In this document: positions 35,655 to 44,686 of the stretch, piece after piece
Numbering within the stretch: position 1 is the first letter of the stretch
Layout of the letters: every line of letters begins with the position of its first letter
Source of the DNA: CAIRTM01 sp963723235
GTDB taxonomy: Bacteria; Desulfobacterota; WTBG01; CAIYCZ01; CAIRTM01
Reading direction: 5' to 3'
NCBI GenBank assembly: GCA_963723235.1
Contig: CAVRPV010000010.1
Coordinates: 397,450 to 461,449, forward strand
DNA length: 64,000 bases
Notes under the pieces: generated by a model
Told to the model about the DNA's origin: nothing
Database searches by the model: none
The model's input: only the letters and a program-made list of their open reading frames with translations
Translations under genes and position numbers: made by a program

Positions 35655-36620
35655 ATGCTACTTGAACGTGCACGACGCATATTTGAAATTGAAAGCGAAG
35701 CGATCCTGCAGTTGCGTGAGCGACTTAATGAAGACTTTGTCAGGGCCGTTAACCTGATTCTGGACTGCCGCGGAAAAGTGATTGTGACAGGCATCGGCAA
35801 ATCCGGACTGGTCTCACAGAAAATGGCTTCCACGTTTGCCTGCTCGGGCACCCCGGCTTTTTTTCTGCACCCCGCCGAGGGCCTGCACGGTGATATCGGC
35901 ATGATCGCCCGTGACGATGTAGTCATTGCAGTATCAAACAGCGGGGAAACCGAGGAAGTTTTAAAACTCCTGCCGATCATAAAACGCTTTGGCCTGAAAC
36001 TGATATCCATGACCGGCAATTGCGAGTCAGAACTGGCTCGCAACGGCGATGTGGTGCTTGATATTGGCGTCAAACAGGAAGCCTGCTCACTCGGGCTGGT
36101 GCCTACTGCCAGCACTGCTGCAACCATGGCCATGGGCGATGCGCTTGCCATTACTGTGCTTGAACGCCGGGGTTTTTGTGAAGATGACTTTGCCCTGCTG
36201 CACCCGGGAGGGTCCTTGGGCAAAAAACTGCTTTTAAGGGTTGCGGATCTAATGCACAAGCACGACCAGGTGCCGATGGTTTCCGAAGACGACTCTATGA
36301 AACTGGTGCTGCTTGAGATGACATCAAAACGCCTCGGCGTAACGGGTGTTTGCAATAAGCAACGTGAACTGATCGGTATCGTGACGGACGGTGATTTGCG
36401 ACGTGCCCTGGAAAAAGGATTTGATATACTCAAAACCACAGCGCGGGATGTGATGACACCTGCACCGAAAACCATCTCGCGTGAAGCATTGGCCGCGGAA
36501 GCACTGCGGCGCATGGAGCTTCACAGCATCACCAGCCTGTTTATCAGTGACAATGAATCTCCCTGCAGTGTTGACGGTATTATACACCTGCATGATATAC
36601 TGCGGGCGGGGATTGTCTGA
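35655..36620 (+). CDS. kdsD: Arabinose-5-phosphate isomerase
   Basis: A 321-residue KdsD/KpsF-type enzyme making arabinose-5-phosphate from ribulose-5-phosphate, the first dedicated KDO step. The SIS domain shows GIGKSGLVSQKMASTFACSG, FLHPAEGLHGDIGM and VSNSGETEEVL. It is followed by LHPGGSLGKKL and two CBS domains (~205-320; DLMHKHDQVP, GIVTDGDLRRALEK, DVMTPAPKTI). The usual neighbour kdsC (the KDO-8P phosphatase) is missing; only 66 bases separate this gene from lptC. Confidence 0.95.
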   Translation: MLLERARRIFEIESEAILQLRERLNEDFVRAVNLILDCRGKVIVTGIGKSGLVSQKMASTFACSGTPAFFLHPAEGLHGDIGMIARDDVVIAVSNSGETEEVLKLLPIIKRFGLKLISMTGNCESELARNGDVVLDIGVKQEACSLGLVPTASTAATMAMGDALAITVLERRGFCEDDFALLHPGGSLGKKLLLRVADLMHKHDQVPMVSEDDSMKLVLLEMTSKRLGVTGVCNKQRELIGIVTDGDLRRALEKGFDILKTTARDVMTPAPKTISREALAAEALRRMELHSITSLFISDNESPCSVDGIIHLHDILRAGIV

Positions 36621-36686
36621 CACGCAGCAACTGATACACACGCAGATCTGCGCACAGGGAACCGGACTGCAGGAAAATGCCAAAAC

Positions 36687-37253
36687 ATGAAGAAAGTTGC
36701 AAAGGTCAGAACCATTCTCCTGTTTATCTCGGTATGCCTTTTTATCATGGTTCTGGGAGTTGCCTTTCGAGAAAAGAAAAGGCCCATAGTCGTCAAGCAG
36801 GAAAATGATTCCGTGACGCAAACAGATGCAAACCTGGAACTGAGCAATGTGGCCTATAGCACACTGGGAGCGGATAATTTCAGGCTATGGGAACTAACCG
36901 CCCGCACAGCGCGCGTCTTTGATGAGGGCAAGAAAATTATTCTGGAAGATCTGCACATAACGTTCTACCAGCGCAACGGCACACCCTACCAGCTCAAAGC
37001 TGCCAAGGGAGAGCTTGACATGGAAACCCGGAATATAAGCATCAGCGGAAACGTCAGAGCCGTTATGCCTGACAATGCAACAATTGAAACACAATCGGCT
37101 TTTTATGACAATACCAGCCGTATCATTACGTCGCACGATCCGCTTACCATATCCCGTGGTTCCTTAATCATGCAGGGCGTCGGAATGACTGCAGATCTAA
37201 ACACTGAAACAGTCTCGATTTTAAATAATGTGAAAGTGATTGGGAATCGATGA
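36687..37253 (+). CDS. lptC: LPS export protein LptC
   Basis: A 188-residue bitopic protein with an N-terminal membrane segment (ILLFISVCLFIMVLGVAF) and a periplasmic LptC beta-jellyroll (LELSNVAYSTLGADN, YQLKAAKGELDMETRNISIS, GNVRAVMPDN). It links the LptBFG transporter to the periplasmic LPS bridge. Its stop overlaps the start of the next gene in ATGA, so translation is coupled. Length matches the family. Confidence 0.88.
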   Translation: MKKVAKVRTILLFISVCLFIMVLGVAFREKKRPIVVKQENDSVTQTDANLELSNVAYSTLGADNFRLWELTARTARVFDEGKKIILEDLHITFYQRNGTPYQLKAAKGELDMETRNISISGNVRAVMPDNATIETQSAFYDNTSRIITSHDPLTISRGSLIMQGVGMTADLNTETVSILNNVKVIGNR

Positions 37254-38674
37254 GAAACTATACTCTTGTTACATTCACCACCCGGCTGAAGCAGAAGATG
37301 TTCTTAAAAAGGCTCACGCCCGCAAAAAAGACCATACGGTACAGCGTATCCCAGCACGTCTTTCTTCGCAGCGCCCCACCCCCCCGGTCCCTTGCATATG
37401 CGATCATCATACTTACAGCCATGGTATGTGCAAACCCTCAAACCTGCCATGCACAAACCGACAAACAGCACTACGGTATGAGCGTTGCAATCCTGCCGTT
37501 TGAAGTTTTCAGCATTGAAAAAGAGCCTACCCTCGGTGCCGAGGTGGCAGATTTGATTGCAAAACAGCTTGCACTTAATCCGGCAATCATCATGGTGGAA
37601 ACCCAGCAGGTCAAAACGGTTATACAGCCGGATGATTCTGTAGCTATGACTGAGGCCCGCCTGCGGCAGCTGGCAAAACTGCTCAATGCCAACTTCATCA
37701 TTATGGGTACAGTCACAAAAATCAGGGCTGAACACAGTATTGACGTGGAAATGTTCAACACCGCCTCCAGCGGGCCCAACTATAAAACATACTCCGAGGG
37801 GCTGGACGTCAAGAGTCTCGTCGAAACAATCACAACAGCCCTTGATCAGGAAATCCTGAAAAAGGCTGAACGGATTCCGGCTACAGAGCGTCCAAAAGTC
37901 AGTGCCGGGCGTCAGCCGTCTCCCCAGACTCCAGCAGGCGGTTTTGATGTTGACCGTGAACTGCTTGCGGCTTTTGGCCCGATGAAGGAAGAATCCCCAA
38001 AAAGTACCGGAAATCCATCTGCAACGACTGTAAAAAAGATGCCCGCTGCACCGGCACTAAACGAGGAAATCATTACAGATAAACACGCAACAGCTGCACC
38101 TGCACCAAACGAGGAAATCATTACGGATGAACCTGAAACGGCTGCATTGACGGACTCCATATTATCAGCTGCAGCGACTGATGCTCAAATAGATGCTAAA
38201 CATGATAAAAAGGGCGCCCGAGCAAAAAAAGGCTCAAAAAACAAAAATGATCCCGGTTTTTTTTCGCTCTCCAAAGCCATCAGCATTAATGCAGACAGCA
38301 TGGAATATGACAACCGCTCCAACAAGGCCATTTTTAAAGGCAACGTTGTCGCCCGCCAGGATGATATCGTAATGTTTGCAAACGCAATGCATGTTTATTA
38401 TTCAGAAGGCGGCGGATTGTCCATGGTGGATGCGCAGGGCAATGTCCGGGTTGTGCAGGGAGATCGCATTGCAACCGGCAGCAGCATTATTTTTAACAAC
38501 GCGAACCAGACCATCGTTGCAACCGGAGATCCCCGGGTCTGGCAAGGAGATAATGTCGTGCACGGCAAGAAAATCACCGTGTATCTCAAAGAAGAACGCA
38601 CCGTCGTTGAAGGTGAACCTGACAGCCGCGCCAGCGCCACCATTTATCCTGACAGCAACAAAAAGAAACCATGA
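37250..38674 (+). CDS. LptA-like LPS carrier fused to a TolB-N/CsgG-like domain
   Basis: A 474-residue protein, more than twice the length of a normal LptA. After a long basic N-terminus and a hydrophobic export signal (~48-68, AYAIIILTAMVCANP), residues ~78-200 (VAILPFEVFSIEKEPTLG, LLNANFIIMGTV, VEMFN) resemble the TolB-N/CsgG/FlgO-type alpha-beta domain of envelope lipoproteins. A low-complexity linker (~205-335) contains a near-duplicate NEEIITD unit. The LptA/OstA beta-jellyroll fills ~343-460 (INADSMEYDNRSNKAIFKG, VVQGDRIATG). It sits exactly where lptA belongs, overlapping lptC and lptB by ATGA on both sides, so it is almost certainly the functional LptA. What the extra domain binds is unknown. 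Confidence 0.85.
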   Translation: MRNYTLVTFTTRLKQKMFLKRLTPAKKTIRYSVSQHVFLRSAPPPRSLAYAIIILTAMVCANPQTCHAQTDKQHYGMSVAILPFEVFSIEKEPTLGAEVADLIAKQLALNPAIIMVETQQVKTVIQPDDSVAMTEARLRQLAKLLNANFIIMGTVTKIRAEHSIDVEMFNTASSGPNYKTYSEGLDVKSLVETITTALDQEILKKAERIPATERPKVSAGRQPSPQTPAGGFDVDRELLAAFGPMKEESPKSTGNPSATTVKKMPAAPALNEEIITDKHATAAPAPNEEIITDEPETAALTDSILSAAATDAQIDAKHDKKGARAKKGSKNKNDPGFFSLSKAISINADSMEYDNRSNKAIFKGNVVARQDDIVMFANAMHVYYSEGGGLSMVDAQGNVRVVQGDRIATGSSIIFNNANQTIVATGDPRVWQGDNVVHGKKITVYLKEERTVVEGEPDSRASATIYPDSNKKKP

Positions 38675-39432
38675 TTCTCACTGACACGAAACAACACTCG
38701 GACACGCGCATGAACTCTCTTGCAGCTCACGAACTCATTAAAGAATTTGGCGTTAAACGTGTTGTTGACCGAACGTCGCTCTATGTTCATGAAGGTGAAG
38801 TGGTAGGCCTGCTCGGACCCAACGGGGCCGGCAAGACAACCACCTTTTACATGCTTGTAGGTATTTACACTCCCGATTCAGGACAGGTGCGCTATAACGG
38901 TGAAGAAATCACGGATTTGCCGATGTATATGCGGGCCCGCCGGGGAATTACCTATCTCCCTCAGGAAACATCCATTTTCAGAAAACTCAGCGTTGAAGAC
39001 AATATTATGGCAGTGCTTGAAACCATGCCGCTCAGCAACGCTGAGCGGCATGAGCGGCTTAACGCCCATCTGCAGGAGCTCAATATCACCCACATTGCAA
39101 AACGCAAGGCATTTCTGCTTTCAGGCGGTGAACGCCGCCGTGTTGAAATAACCCGCGCACTGGCAACATCCCCTAAATTCATACTCTTTGATGAGCCATT
39201 TACCGGTATTGATCCGATCGCAGTTCAGGACATCCAGAATATTATCCTGCGCTTAAAATCAAAAGGAATCGGCGTGCTGATTTCAGACCATAATGTTCGG
39301 GAAACGCTTGGCATCTGCGATCGCGCCTATATTGTTTCAGAAGGCCGCATTCTTGAAGAAGGCTGCCCTGAGACCATCGTAAACAGCGCCAAAGCCCGCA
39401 GTATTTATCTTGGTGAAAACTTCACTATGTAA
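38671..39432 (+). CDS. lptB: LPS export ABC transporter ATPase LptB
   Basis: A 253-residue ATPase driving LPS extraction from the inner membrane. Walker A is GPNGAGKTTTFYM, the Q-loop YLPQETSIFRKLS, signature LLSGGERRRVEI, Walker B FILFDEPFTGIDPIA and switch ISDHNVRET, all typical of LptB. Translation probably begins at the ATG overlapping the upstream stop (ATGA, 38671), though MNSLAAHELI at 38710 gives the usual LptB N-terminus. LptF and LptG are not in the window. Confidence 0.95.
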   Translation: MILTDTKQHSDTRMNSLAAHELIKEFGVKRVVDRTSLYVHEGEVVGLLGPNGAGKTTTFYMLVGIYTPDSGQVRYNGEEITDLPMYMRARRGITYLPQETSIFRKLSVEDNIMAVLETMPLSNAERHERLNAHLQELNITHIAKRKAFLLSGGERRRVEITRALATSPKFILFDEPFTGIDPIAVQDIQNIILRLKSKGIGVLISDHNVRETLGICDRAYIVSEGRILEEGCPETIVNSAKARSIYLGENFTM

Positions 39433-39662
39433 CCGATGCACATAACCATTGAAATCAACTTGCCAACGGTAAATGTTTTCAATACACTTTAGATAGAGAG
39501 CGACAACGCGCAAACATTACATTGATCAACTGTATGCGACGCATAAACGTCATGACCGGAATACCCGCCGAACAGCTGTTGCGGCTCAACGTCGAAAAAC
39601 ACCTCGACGCTGAACTCCGGCACTATTCTTGAACAGGCGAAACACTTTGATAACAGGCCATC

Positions 39663-41093
39663 ATGGAACTCAAGCAGCAGCTGAAGTTATCACAACAGCT
39701 GATCATGACACCGCAGTTGCAACAGGCAATCAAATTGCTTCAGCTGTCACGCTTGGAGTTGGCTGATGTTATCCGGCAGGAAATAGACGAAAATCCGGTA
39801 CTGGATGAAATGCTGGAAAGCGATACCAATAAGGAAGAGACTGCCGACAGCGCACCTGAGAGCCCTGATACCGTAGAGGCTGAACAACCAGATGTCGCTG
39901 ATGATTTCAACTGGCAGGATTATGTTGAGCAAAACGCCCGCCCGGTTTCAAGCAGCTACACGGGCGGATCGGACGAGCGTGATGATTTCGAACCGGGCAT
40001 TACCCGCCAGACCACATTTGAAGAACACTTGCTCTGGCAACTTCGCATGCACACCATGGATGAGGCCAGCCTGACTGTCGGCGAATACATTATCGGCAAC
40101 CTTAACAACGATGGATACCTTTTAGTCAACCCGCATGAAATTGCCGCTGCCACGCACTATGATCTGGAAACGATTGAAACGGTACGGGAAAAAATAAAAA
40201 AATTTGACCCGGTCGGTGTCGCGTCGCTTACGCTTCAGGAATGCCTCATGGCTCAGATAGACGTCCTGCAGGGTGACAATCAACTGGTTAAGCGTATAGT
40301 GCGCGATTGCATGAAGGATCTGGAGCGCAAAAAATACCAAACCATAGCCAAGGATATGCGGGTAACCCTGAAAGAAGCCGTCGAGGCGTGCGATTTCATC
40401 GCCCATCTGGAGCCGCGCCCCGGGCGAGGATTCAATACAAATGCCACGCACTATATAACACCGGATATATACGTATATAAAGTTGACAATGAATTTGTTG
40501 TATCGCTCAATGAAGACGGTCAGCCGAAACTAATAATAAACAGTTTTTATAAAAAACTTCTCTCCGGCAAGGATGCATCGGCAGACAAAGCCCGAGATTA
40601 TATTCAGGAAAAAATGCGCTCGGCAGTGTGGCTTATAAAAAGTGTTTACCACCGGCAAAGCACCATCGTCAATGTCATGAAAAGCATTATTAAATTTCAG
40701 TATGACTTTTTTGAATCCGGCGAAGGACATCTCAAACCGTTGGTGCTTCGCGATGTTGCCGAAGATATCGGCATGCATGAGTCCAATATCAGCCGGGTAA
40801 CAACCAATAAATACGCCCACACACCGCATGGAATTTTCGAGCTGAAATATTTTTTCAACAGCGGCCTGGCCTCTGATGACGGAGAAGCAATTGCCTCAGA
40901 AAGCGTTAAAAATAAAATCAGGGACATCATACAGGCTGAAAATCAATATAAACCGCTGAGCGACCAGGACATAGCGAATACGCTGACCGCCGGGGGCATC
41001 CATATCGCCCGGCGTACTGTTACAAAATATCGTGAGATGCTGCAGGTGCTGTCGTCCTCTAAACGTAAAAAAAATATTTATAACCAAATGTGA
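39663..41093 (+). CDS. rpoN: RNA polymerase sigma-54 factor
   Basis: A 476-residue sigma-54. Region I is the Gln/Leu-rich start (LKLSQQLIMTPQLQQAIKLL), region II is acidic (~45-110), the core-binding domain follows, then the helix-turn-helix (LRDVAEDIGMHESNISRV..HGIFELKYFF) and the RpoN box ARRTVTKYREML near the C-terminus. It directs transcription of enhancer-dependent genes. The lptB-rpoN-hpf-ptsN order is widely conserved. The 230 bases upstream of it contain no clear gene. Confidence 0.97.
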   Translation: MELKQQLKLSQQLIMTPQLQQAIKLLQLSRLELADVIRQEIDENPVLDEMLESDTNKEETADSAPESPDTVEAEQPDVADDFNWQDYVEQNARPVSSSYTGGSDERDDFEPGITRQTTFEEHLLWQLRMHTMDEASLTVGEYIIGNLNNDGYLLVNPHEIAAATHYDLETIETVREKIKKFDPVGVASLTLQECLMAQIDVLQGDNQLVKRIVRDCMKDLERKKYQTIAKDMRVTLKEAVEACDFIAHLEPRPGRGFNTNATHYITPDIYVYKVDNEFVVSLNEDGQPKLIINSFYKKLLSGKDASADKARDYIQEKMRSAVWLIKSVYHRQSTIVNVMKSIIKFQYDFFESGEGHLKPLVLRDVAEDIGMHESNISRVTTNKYAHTPHGIFELKYFFNSGLASDDGEAIASESVKNKIRDIIQAENQYKPLSDQDIANTLTAGGIHIARRTVTKYREMLQVLSSSKRKKNIYNQM

Positions 41094-41103
41094 AGGAGAG
41101 CGC

Positions 41104-41640
41104 ATGGAAATCACCGTAACGTTCAGGCATCTTGAGCCGAATGAATCCTTGAAACAATACGTACATGAAAAGGTTTCCCGGATTGAAAAATATCTCAACA
41201 AGGTGACCGAAGTCTCGGTTATTCTCTCTCTTGAAAAGCGCAGCAACATTGCAGAGGTAATCGTCAATGTCAACCGGGCCCAGATAACCGCCAAGGAGAC
41301 AAATGAAGACAACATGTACACAGCGATTGATCTGGTTATGGATAAAATTGAGCGGCAGACCAAAAAATACAAGGATAAGCTTACAAGCCATAAAGATCAG
41401 CACCGCCGTGCACGTCATAACATTTTCTCGCCTGAAGATTTTACCGGCATGAAGGAAAACAGCCTGATAAAATCAGAGTCAGTCACGATCAAAAGCATGA
41501 GCGCTGATGAAGCTGTGCTTAAGCTTGGAGCGAGCGAGGATGATTTTTACGTGTTTATAAATACGGAAACCGAAAAAGTCAATGTAATGTATCGTCGTCG
41601 CAGCGGCGATTTTGGACTGATTGAACCGGAAAACAGCTAA
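41104..41640 (+). CDS. hpf: Ribosome hibernation promoting factor, long form
   Basis: A 178-residue protein. The N-terminal ~100 residues form the HPF/YfiA ribosome-binding domain (ITVTFRHLEPNESLKQYV, YTAIDLVMDKIERQTKKYKDK), and the C-terminal ~60 residues (VTIKSMSADEAVLKLG, FYVFINTETEKVNVMYRR) are the dimerisation domain that lets long HPF join two 70S ribosomes into 100S particles. AAGGAG lies six bases before the ATG at 41104, only ten bases after rpoN. Confidence 0.95.
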   Translation: MEITVTFRHLEPNESLKQYVHEKVSRIEKYLNKVTEVSVILSLEKRSNIAEVIVNVNRAQITAKETNEDNMYTAIDLVMDKIERQTKKYKDKLTSHKDQHRRARHNIFSPEDFTGMKENSLIKSESVTIKSMSADEAVLKLGASEDDFYVFINTETEKVNVMYRRRSGDFGLIEPENS

Positions 41641-41661
41641 ACCGACACATACAATAGGAAC

Positions 41662-42135
41662 ATGAACATGAACATAAGCGAACTGCTAAACGAGCGAATG
41701 ATACTGCCGAATCTCGCGGGCACAACAAAACAGCACGTCATGGAAGAAGTTGTCGAACATCTGGCAACGGTTCAACAGGGGATCAATGCCGGAGAACTGC
41801 TCAAAGCACTGCTTGAGCGTGAAAAACTAGGCAGTACCGGTATTGGAAACGGCATTGCCATCCCGCACGGCAAACTGGCCGGGCTCTCCGATATTATTCT
41901 TGTTTTTGCCCGCAGCACGGGGGGAGTACCCTTTGAAGCCATTGACGGCAAGCCCATTCATCTTATTTTTCTGCTGGTTGCTCCGGCAAACTCTACCGGC
42001 GGACATTTGAAGGCACTTGCACGGCTCTCACGACTTTTAAAAAATGATGCGTTCAGGCGCACGCTGCTCACAGCACCTACTGCGCAGGATATCCTGAAAG
42101 CCATCATAGATGAAGACAACCGGATAGCAATCTGA
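41662..42135 (+). CDS. ptsN: Nitrogen-PTS regulatory protein EIIA(Ntr)
   Basis: A 157-residue PTS EIIA type-2 domain. The phosphorylated His lies in GNGIAIPHGKL, with GGVPFEAIDGKPIHLIFLL and SRLLKNDAFRRTLL as further signatures. PtsN is a signalling protein whose phosphorylation state regulates potassium transport and sigma-54-linked metabolism. It lies between hpf and rapZ. Two ATG codons, 41662 and 41668, are possible starts. Confidence 0.93.
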   Translation: MNMNISELLNERMILPNLAGTTKQHVMEEVVEHLATVQQGINAGELLKALLEREKLGSTGIGNGIAIPHGKLAGLSDIILVFARSTGGVPFEAIDGKPIHLIFLLVAPANSTGGHLKALARLSRLLKNDAFRRTLLTAPTAQDILKAIIDEDNRIAI

Positions 42136-42242
42136 CAGCATTCGAGCCGTCTTCAGGCAATGGCGGCAAACCGCAGAAGAACTGCACGGGCATAATCGGC
42201 AGCACGGCACATGATTTTTGATGATTTCAAAACCGGGCTCTC

Positions 42243-43103
42243 ATGAACGATATTAATATCATCATTATCAGCGGAATCTCCGGCTCCGGCAAAAGCACCG
42301 CGCTTAAAACGCTGGAGGACCTCGGTTTTTTCTGCGTTGACAACCTGCCGATCCTGCTGCTGCCGAAACTCGTTGAACTGTGCACAAGTTCAACGCATGC
42401 AATTGCACGCGTGGGTTTGGGGATGGATGTCCGCGAAAAAACATTCCTGGGAGAATACCGGACAACCATCCAAATACTGAAAAATGCCGGTTTCAGAATT
42501 GAACAGCTCTTTCTTGACTGTTCCGACGAAACCATAATCAAACGCTTCAGTGAAACTCGCCGCCAGCATCCTCTGGGTGAAGGCACATCCGTGCGCGAAG
42601 GCCTCAATCGTGAACGCGAGATGCTCGGTGAAATTAAATCCAGTGCCGATCGCGTGCTCGATACCTCCAATCTCAATGTTCATCAGCTGCGTAAAAGCCT
42701 AGAAGATATTTTCACGGGGCTTGCCACACATACAATGGCGATCAATTTCCTGTCTTTCGGCTATAAATACGGGGTCCCCTTAGATGTTGACCTTGTTATG
42801 GACGTTCGTTTTCTACCCAATCCCTATTTTGTAAGCACGCTGAAGGATTTAAACGGCGGAGATAAAAGCGTCGCCGCATACGTATTGCAATGGCCTGAAA
42901 CTCAGGAGTTTATTCAACGGTTTACCGGCCTGCTTACTATGCTCATACCGCTGTATGAACGCGAAGGCAAAGCATACCTGACAGTGGCAATCGGCTGTAC
43001 AGGCGGCAGACACCGCTCCGTTACGCTGGCCGAAAGCCTGAAACAGTTTTACAGCCTGAACAGAACCGATGTTGCAGTCATACACCGTGATATCGACCGT
43101 TAG
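42243..43103 (+). CDS. rapZ: RNase adapter / nucleotide-binding protein RapZ
   Basis: A 286-residue P-loop protein (YvcJ/RapZ family). Walker A GISGSGKSTALKTLEDLGFF is at residues 11-30, then CVDNLPILLLPKL, TRRQHPLG, NFLSFGYKYGVP and the C-terminal GCTGGRHRSV. In enterobacteria RapZ guides RNase E to a regulatory RNA controlling glucosamine-6-phosphate synthase; in other groups the role is less defined. Its position beside ptsN and an EIIA(Man) gene is the conserved nitrogen-PTS context. Confidence 0.95.
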   Translation: MNDINIIIISGISGSGKSTALKTLEDLGFFCVDNLPILLLPKLVELCTSSTHAIARVGLGMDVREKTFLGEYRTTIQILKNAGFRIEQLFLDCSDETIIKRFSETRRQHPLGEGTSVREGLNREREMLGEIKSSADRVLDTSNLNVHQLRKSLEDIFTGLATHTMAINFLSFGYKYGVPLDVDLVMDVRFLPNPYFVSTLKDLNGGDKSVAAYVLQWPETQEFIQRFTGLLTMLIPLYEREGKAYLTVAIGCTGGRHRSVTLAESLKQFYSLNRTDVAVIHRDIDR

Positions 43104-43156
43104 CATGCCGGCTGGACAACTGCCGGTTAGACCGATGCGAATCACAGGGAGGCACT

Positions 43157-43585
43157 ATGGTTGGAGTGGTACTGGTAGCGCATTGTAAACTGGCGCCTGA
43201 GCTTGTCACCGTACTCGAAAGTATCGTCGGAAAAATTGAACAGGTGCAGGCGATTGCTTTCGAGCCGGGCTTCAGCCCGGAAGCGGCTCACAAAAAAATT
43301 TCCACAGCTGTAAAAAAAGTAAACAGCGGCGACGGTGTCCTGATAATCACCGATATGTTTGGCGGTACGCCCTCAAACATCAGCCTGTCCTTTCTGGAAG
43401 AAAATGCTGTTGAGGTCCTGACCGGCATGAATCTGCCGATGCTGATCCGCGTCATTACTCTTCGCGAAAAAAAACTGTCACTGACTGAGCTCGCAGCAGA
43501 TTTGCAGTCCTATGGCAAACGCAATATCTGTATAGCCAGCGAACTCCTGAAACGCCAGTCAGGAGTTGATGCACAGGCGCTATGA
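43157..43585 (+). CDS. PTS EIIA component, mannose type
   Basis: A 142-residue EIIA(Man)-fold protein. VVLVAHCKLAPELV contains the phospho-acceptor His near residue 9, and LIITDMFGGTPSNISLSF is the diagnostic loop. In Desulfobacterota such single-domain proteins act with HPr and enzyme I in regulation rather than sugar uptake; neither partner is in this window. The stop overlaps the rimI start (ATGA). Confidence 0.92.
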   Translation: MVGVVLVAHCKLAPELVTVLESIVGKIEQVQAIAFEPGFSPEAAHKKISTAVKKVNSGDGVLIITDMFGGTPSNISLSFLEENAVEVLTGMNLPMLIRVITLREKKLSLTELAADLQSYGKRNICIASELLKRQSGVDAQAL

Positions 43586-44079
43586 AAGCCCGGCAACCCT
43601 GCACGGTTATACCGTATGCAGCCGAACACCTTGAGGATGTCAGCCTGATCGACCGGCTCTGTTTCGTCGACCCCTGGTTCAAGCGATCGTTTATGGAAGA
43701 ACTCAGCGCGGACTGTGCGCTGAACCTCGTCGCAGTCAGCTCTGACGATACCGTGCACACGCTGGGCTATTGTCTGGCCCGGGTTGTTATTGACGAATGT
43801 ACTATTAACCGGTTGGCTGTGCACCCCGGCTATCAGCGCAACGGCATAGCAACGCGCCTGTTAAAAACATGCCTGCACCGTGCCGGACTTCAAGGCGCCA
43901 CCTCGTGTTTTATTGACGTGCGAGCCGGCAACACTGCCGCTCGATGCCTGTATGAAGGGCATGGCTTTAAGCACATCGGCTTGCGAAGCGGCTATTATCA
44001 GATCGGTTCTGAAGATGCAATTCTGATGCGATGCGAAATCGACACTGCAAAACACATTGAGACTGTGCAACAGGTGTAA
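43582..44079 (+). CDS. rimI: Ribosomal-protein-alanine N-acetyltransferase
   Basis: A 165-residue GNAT enzyme of the RimI type. INRLAVHPGYQRNGIATRLL is the acetyl-CoA-binding motif A, and FIDVRAGNTAARCLYEGHGF with RSGYYQ is the RimI-specific C-terminal part. It acetylates the N-terminus of ribosomal protein S18 in E. coli. Translation overlaps the EIIA gene by four bases. Confidence 0.88.
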   Translation: MKARQPCTVIPYAAEHLEDVSLIDRLCFVDPWFKRSFMEELSADCALNLVAVSSDDTVHTLGYCLARVVIDECTINRLAVHPGYQRNGIATRLLKTCLHRAGLQGATSCFIDVRAGNTAARCLYEGHGFKHIGLRSGYYQIGSEDAILMRCEIDTAKHIETVQQV

Positions 44080-44080
44080 C

Positions 44081-44686
44081 ATGAACATACAAACACAACA
44101 AGGCCGGGGCTGTGTGACGCATACAACGCTATGTACCCCTGATACGGTACACATGGTGCTGGAGGCTCCCTGGCTGCAGTGGTCGCTCCCCGGGCAATTT
44201 ATCATGCTGCGCATTCAGCCCGACACCGACCCGCTTCTTCGCAGGCCCATAAGTTTATGTGCCGTTACACCCAACGGCGTTGAACTCCTGTTCAAAATAA
44301 AGGGTGTTGGTACCGAACGCATGGCTGCATGGCCTGAGGGTCATACGGTTGACATTATCGGACCGCTCGGCAACGGATTTACGCCCCCCCCGCTCATATA
44401 CCGGCCTGGCTTGTTGCCGGAGGAATCGGCATTGCACCGCTCATCTGCCATGCGCGCTGGCTATTGTCCAACCGCCCGGACTGTGACGTGCGCATGTATC
44501 TGGGAGCCGGAACTGCGGCTGATATCGATGCATTCGCCCCCTTTATCCCCGAAGGCTGTGAGCTGCGAATTGCCACAGAGGACGGGACCCGCGGGGAGCG
44601 CGGCATTGTTACCGATATTATTTCCACTGATTCCGATTCAAATCCGGACGCAACAATTTACGGCTGCGGCCCGATGCCCATGCTGA
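44081..44686 (+). CDS. pyrK: PyrK-like FAD/Fe-S electron-transfer subunit, N-terminal part
   Basis: The N-terminal piece of a ferredoxin-reductase-family protein. Residues 1-100 form the FAD-binding barrel (LPGQFIMLRIQ, DPLLRRPISLC, ELLFKIKGVGT). The frame is genuine until the C8 run at 44384-44391 (GNGFTPP); after it the sequence loses family character. In the +1-shifted frame IPAWLVAGGIGIAPL follows immediately, the expected NAD-binding motif. So a one-base error or mutation in the C8 tract splits the gene. PyrK passes electrons from NAD(P)H to dihydroorotate dehydrogenase (PyrD), but no pyrD is adjacent. Confidence 0.85.
   Translation: MNIQTQQGRGCVTHTTLCTPDTVHMVLEAPWLQWSLPGQFIMLRIQPDTDPLLRRPISLCAVTPNGVELLFKIKGVGTERMAAWPEGHTVDIIGPLGNGFTPPPLIYRPGLLPEESALHRSSAMRAGYCPTARTVTCACIWEPELRLISMHSPPLSPKAVSCELPQRTGPAGSAALLPILFPLIPIQIRTQQFTAAARCPC

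Noticed and set aside
39534..39632. 32-codon frame just before rpoN
   Set aside because: The codon use looks plausible, but there is no ribosome site, it is too short, and no family is recognisable.
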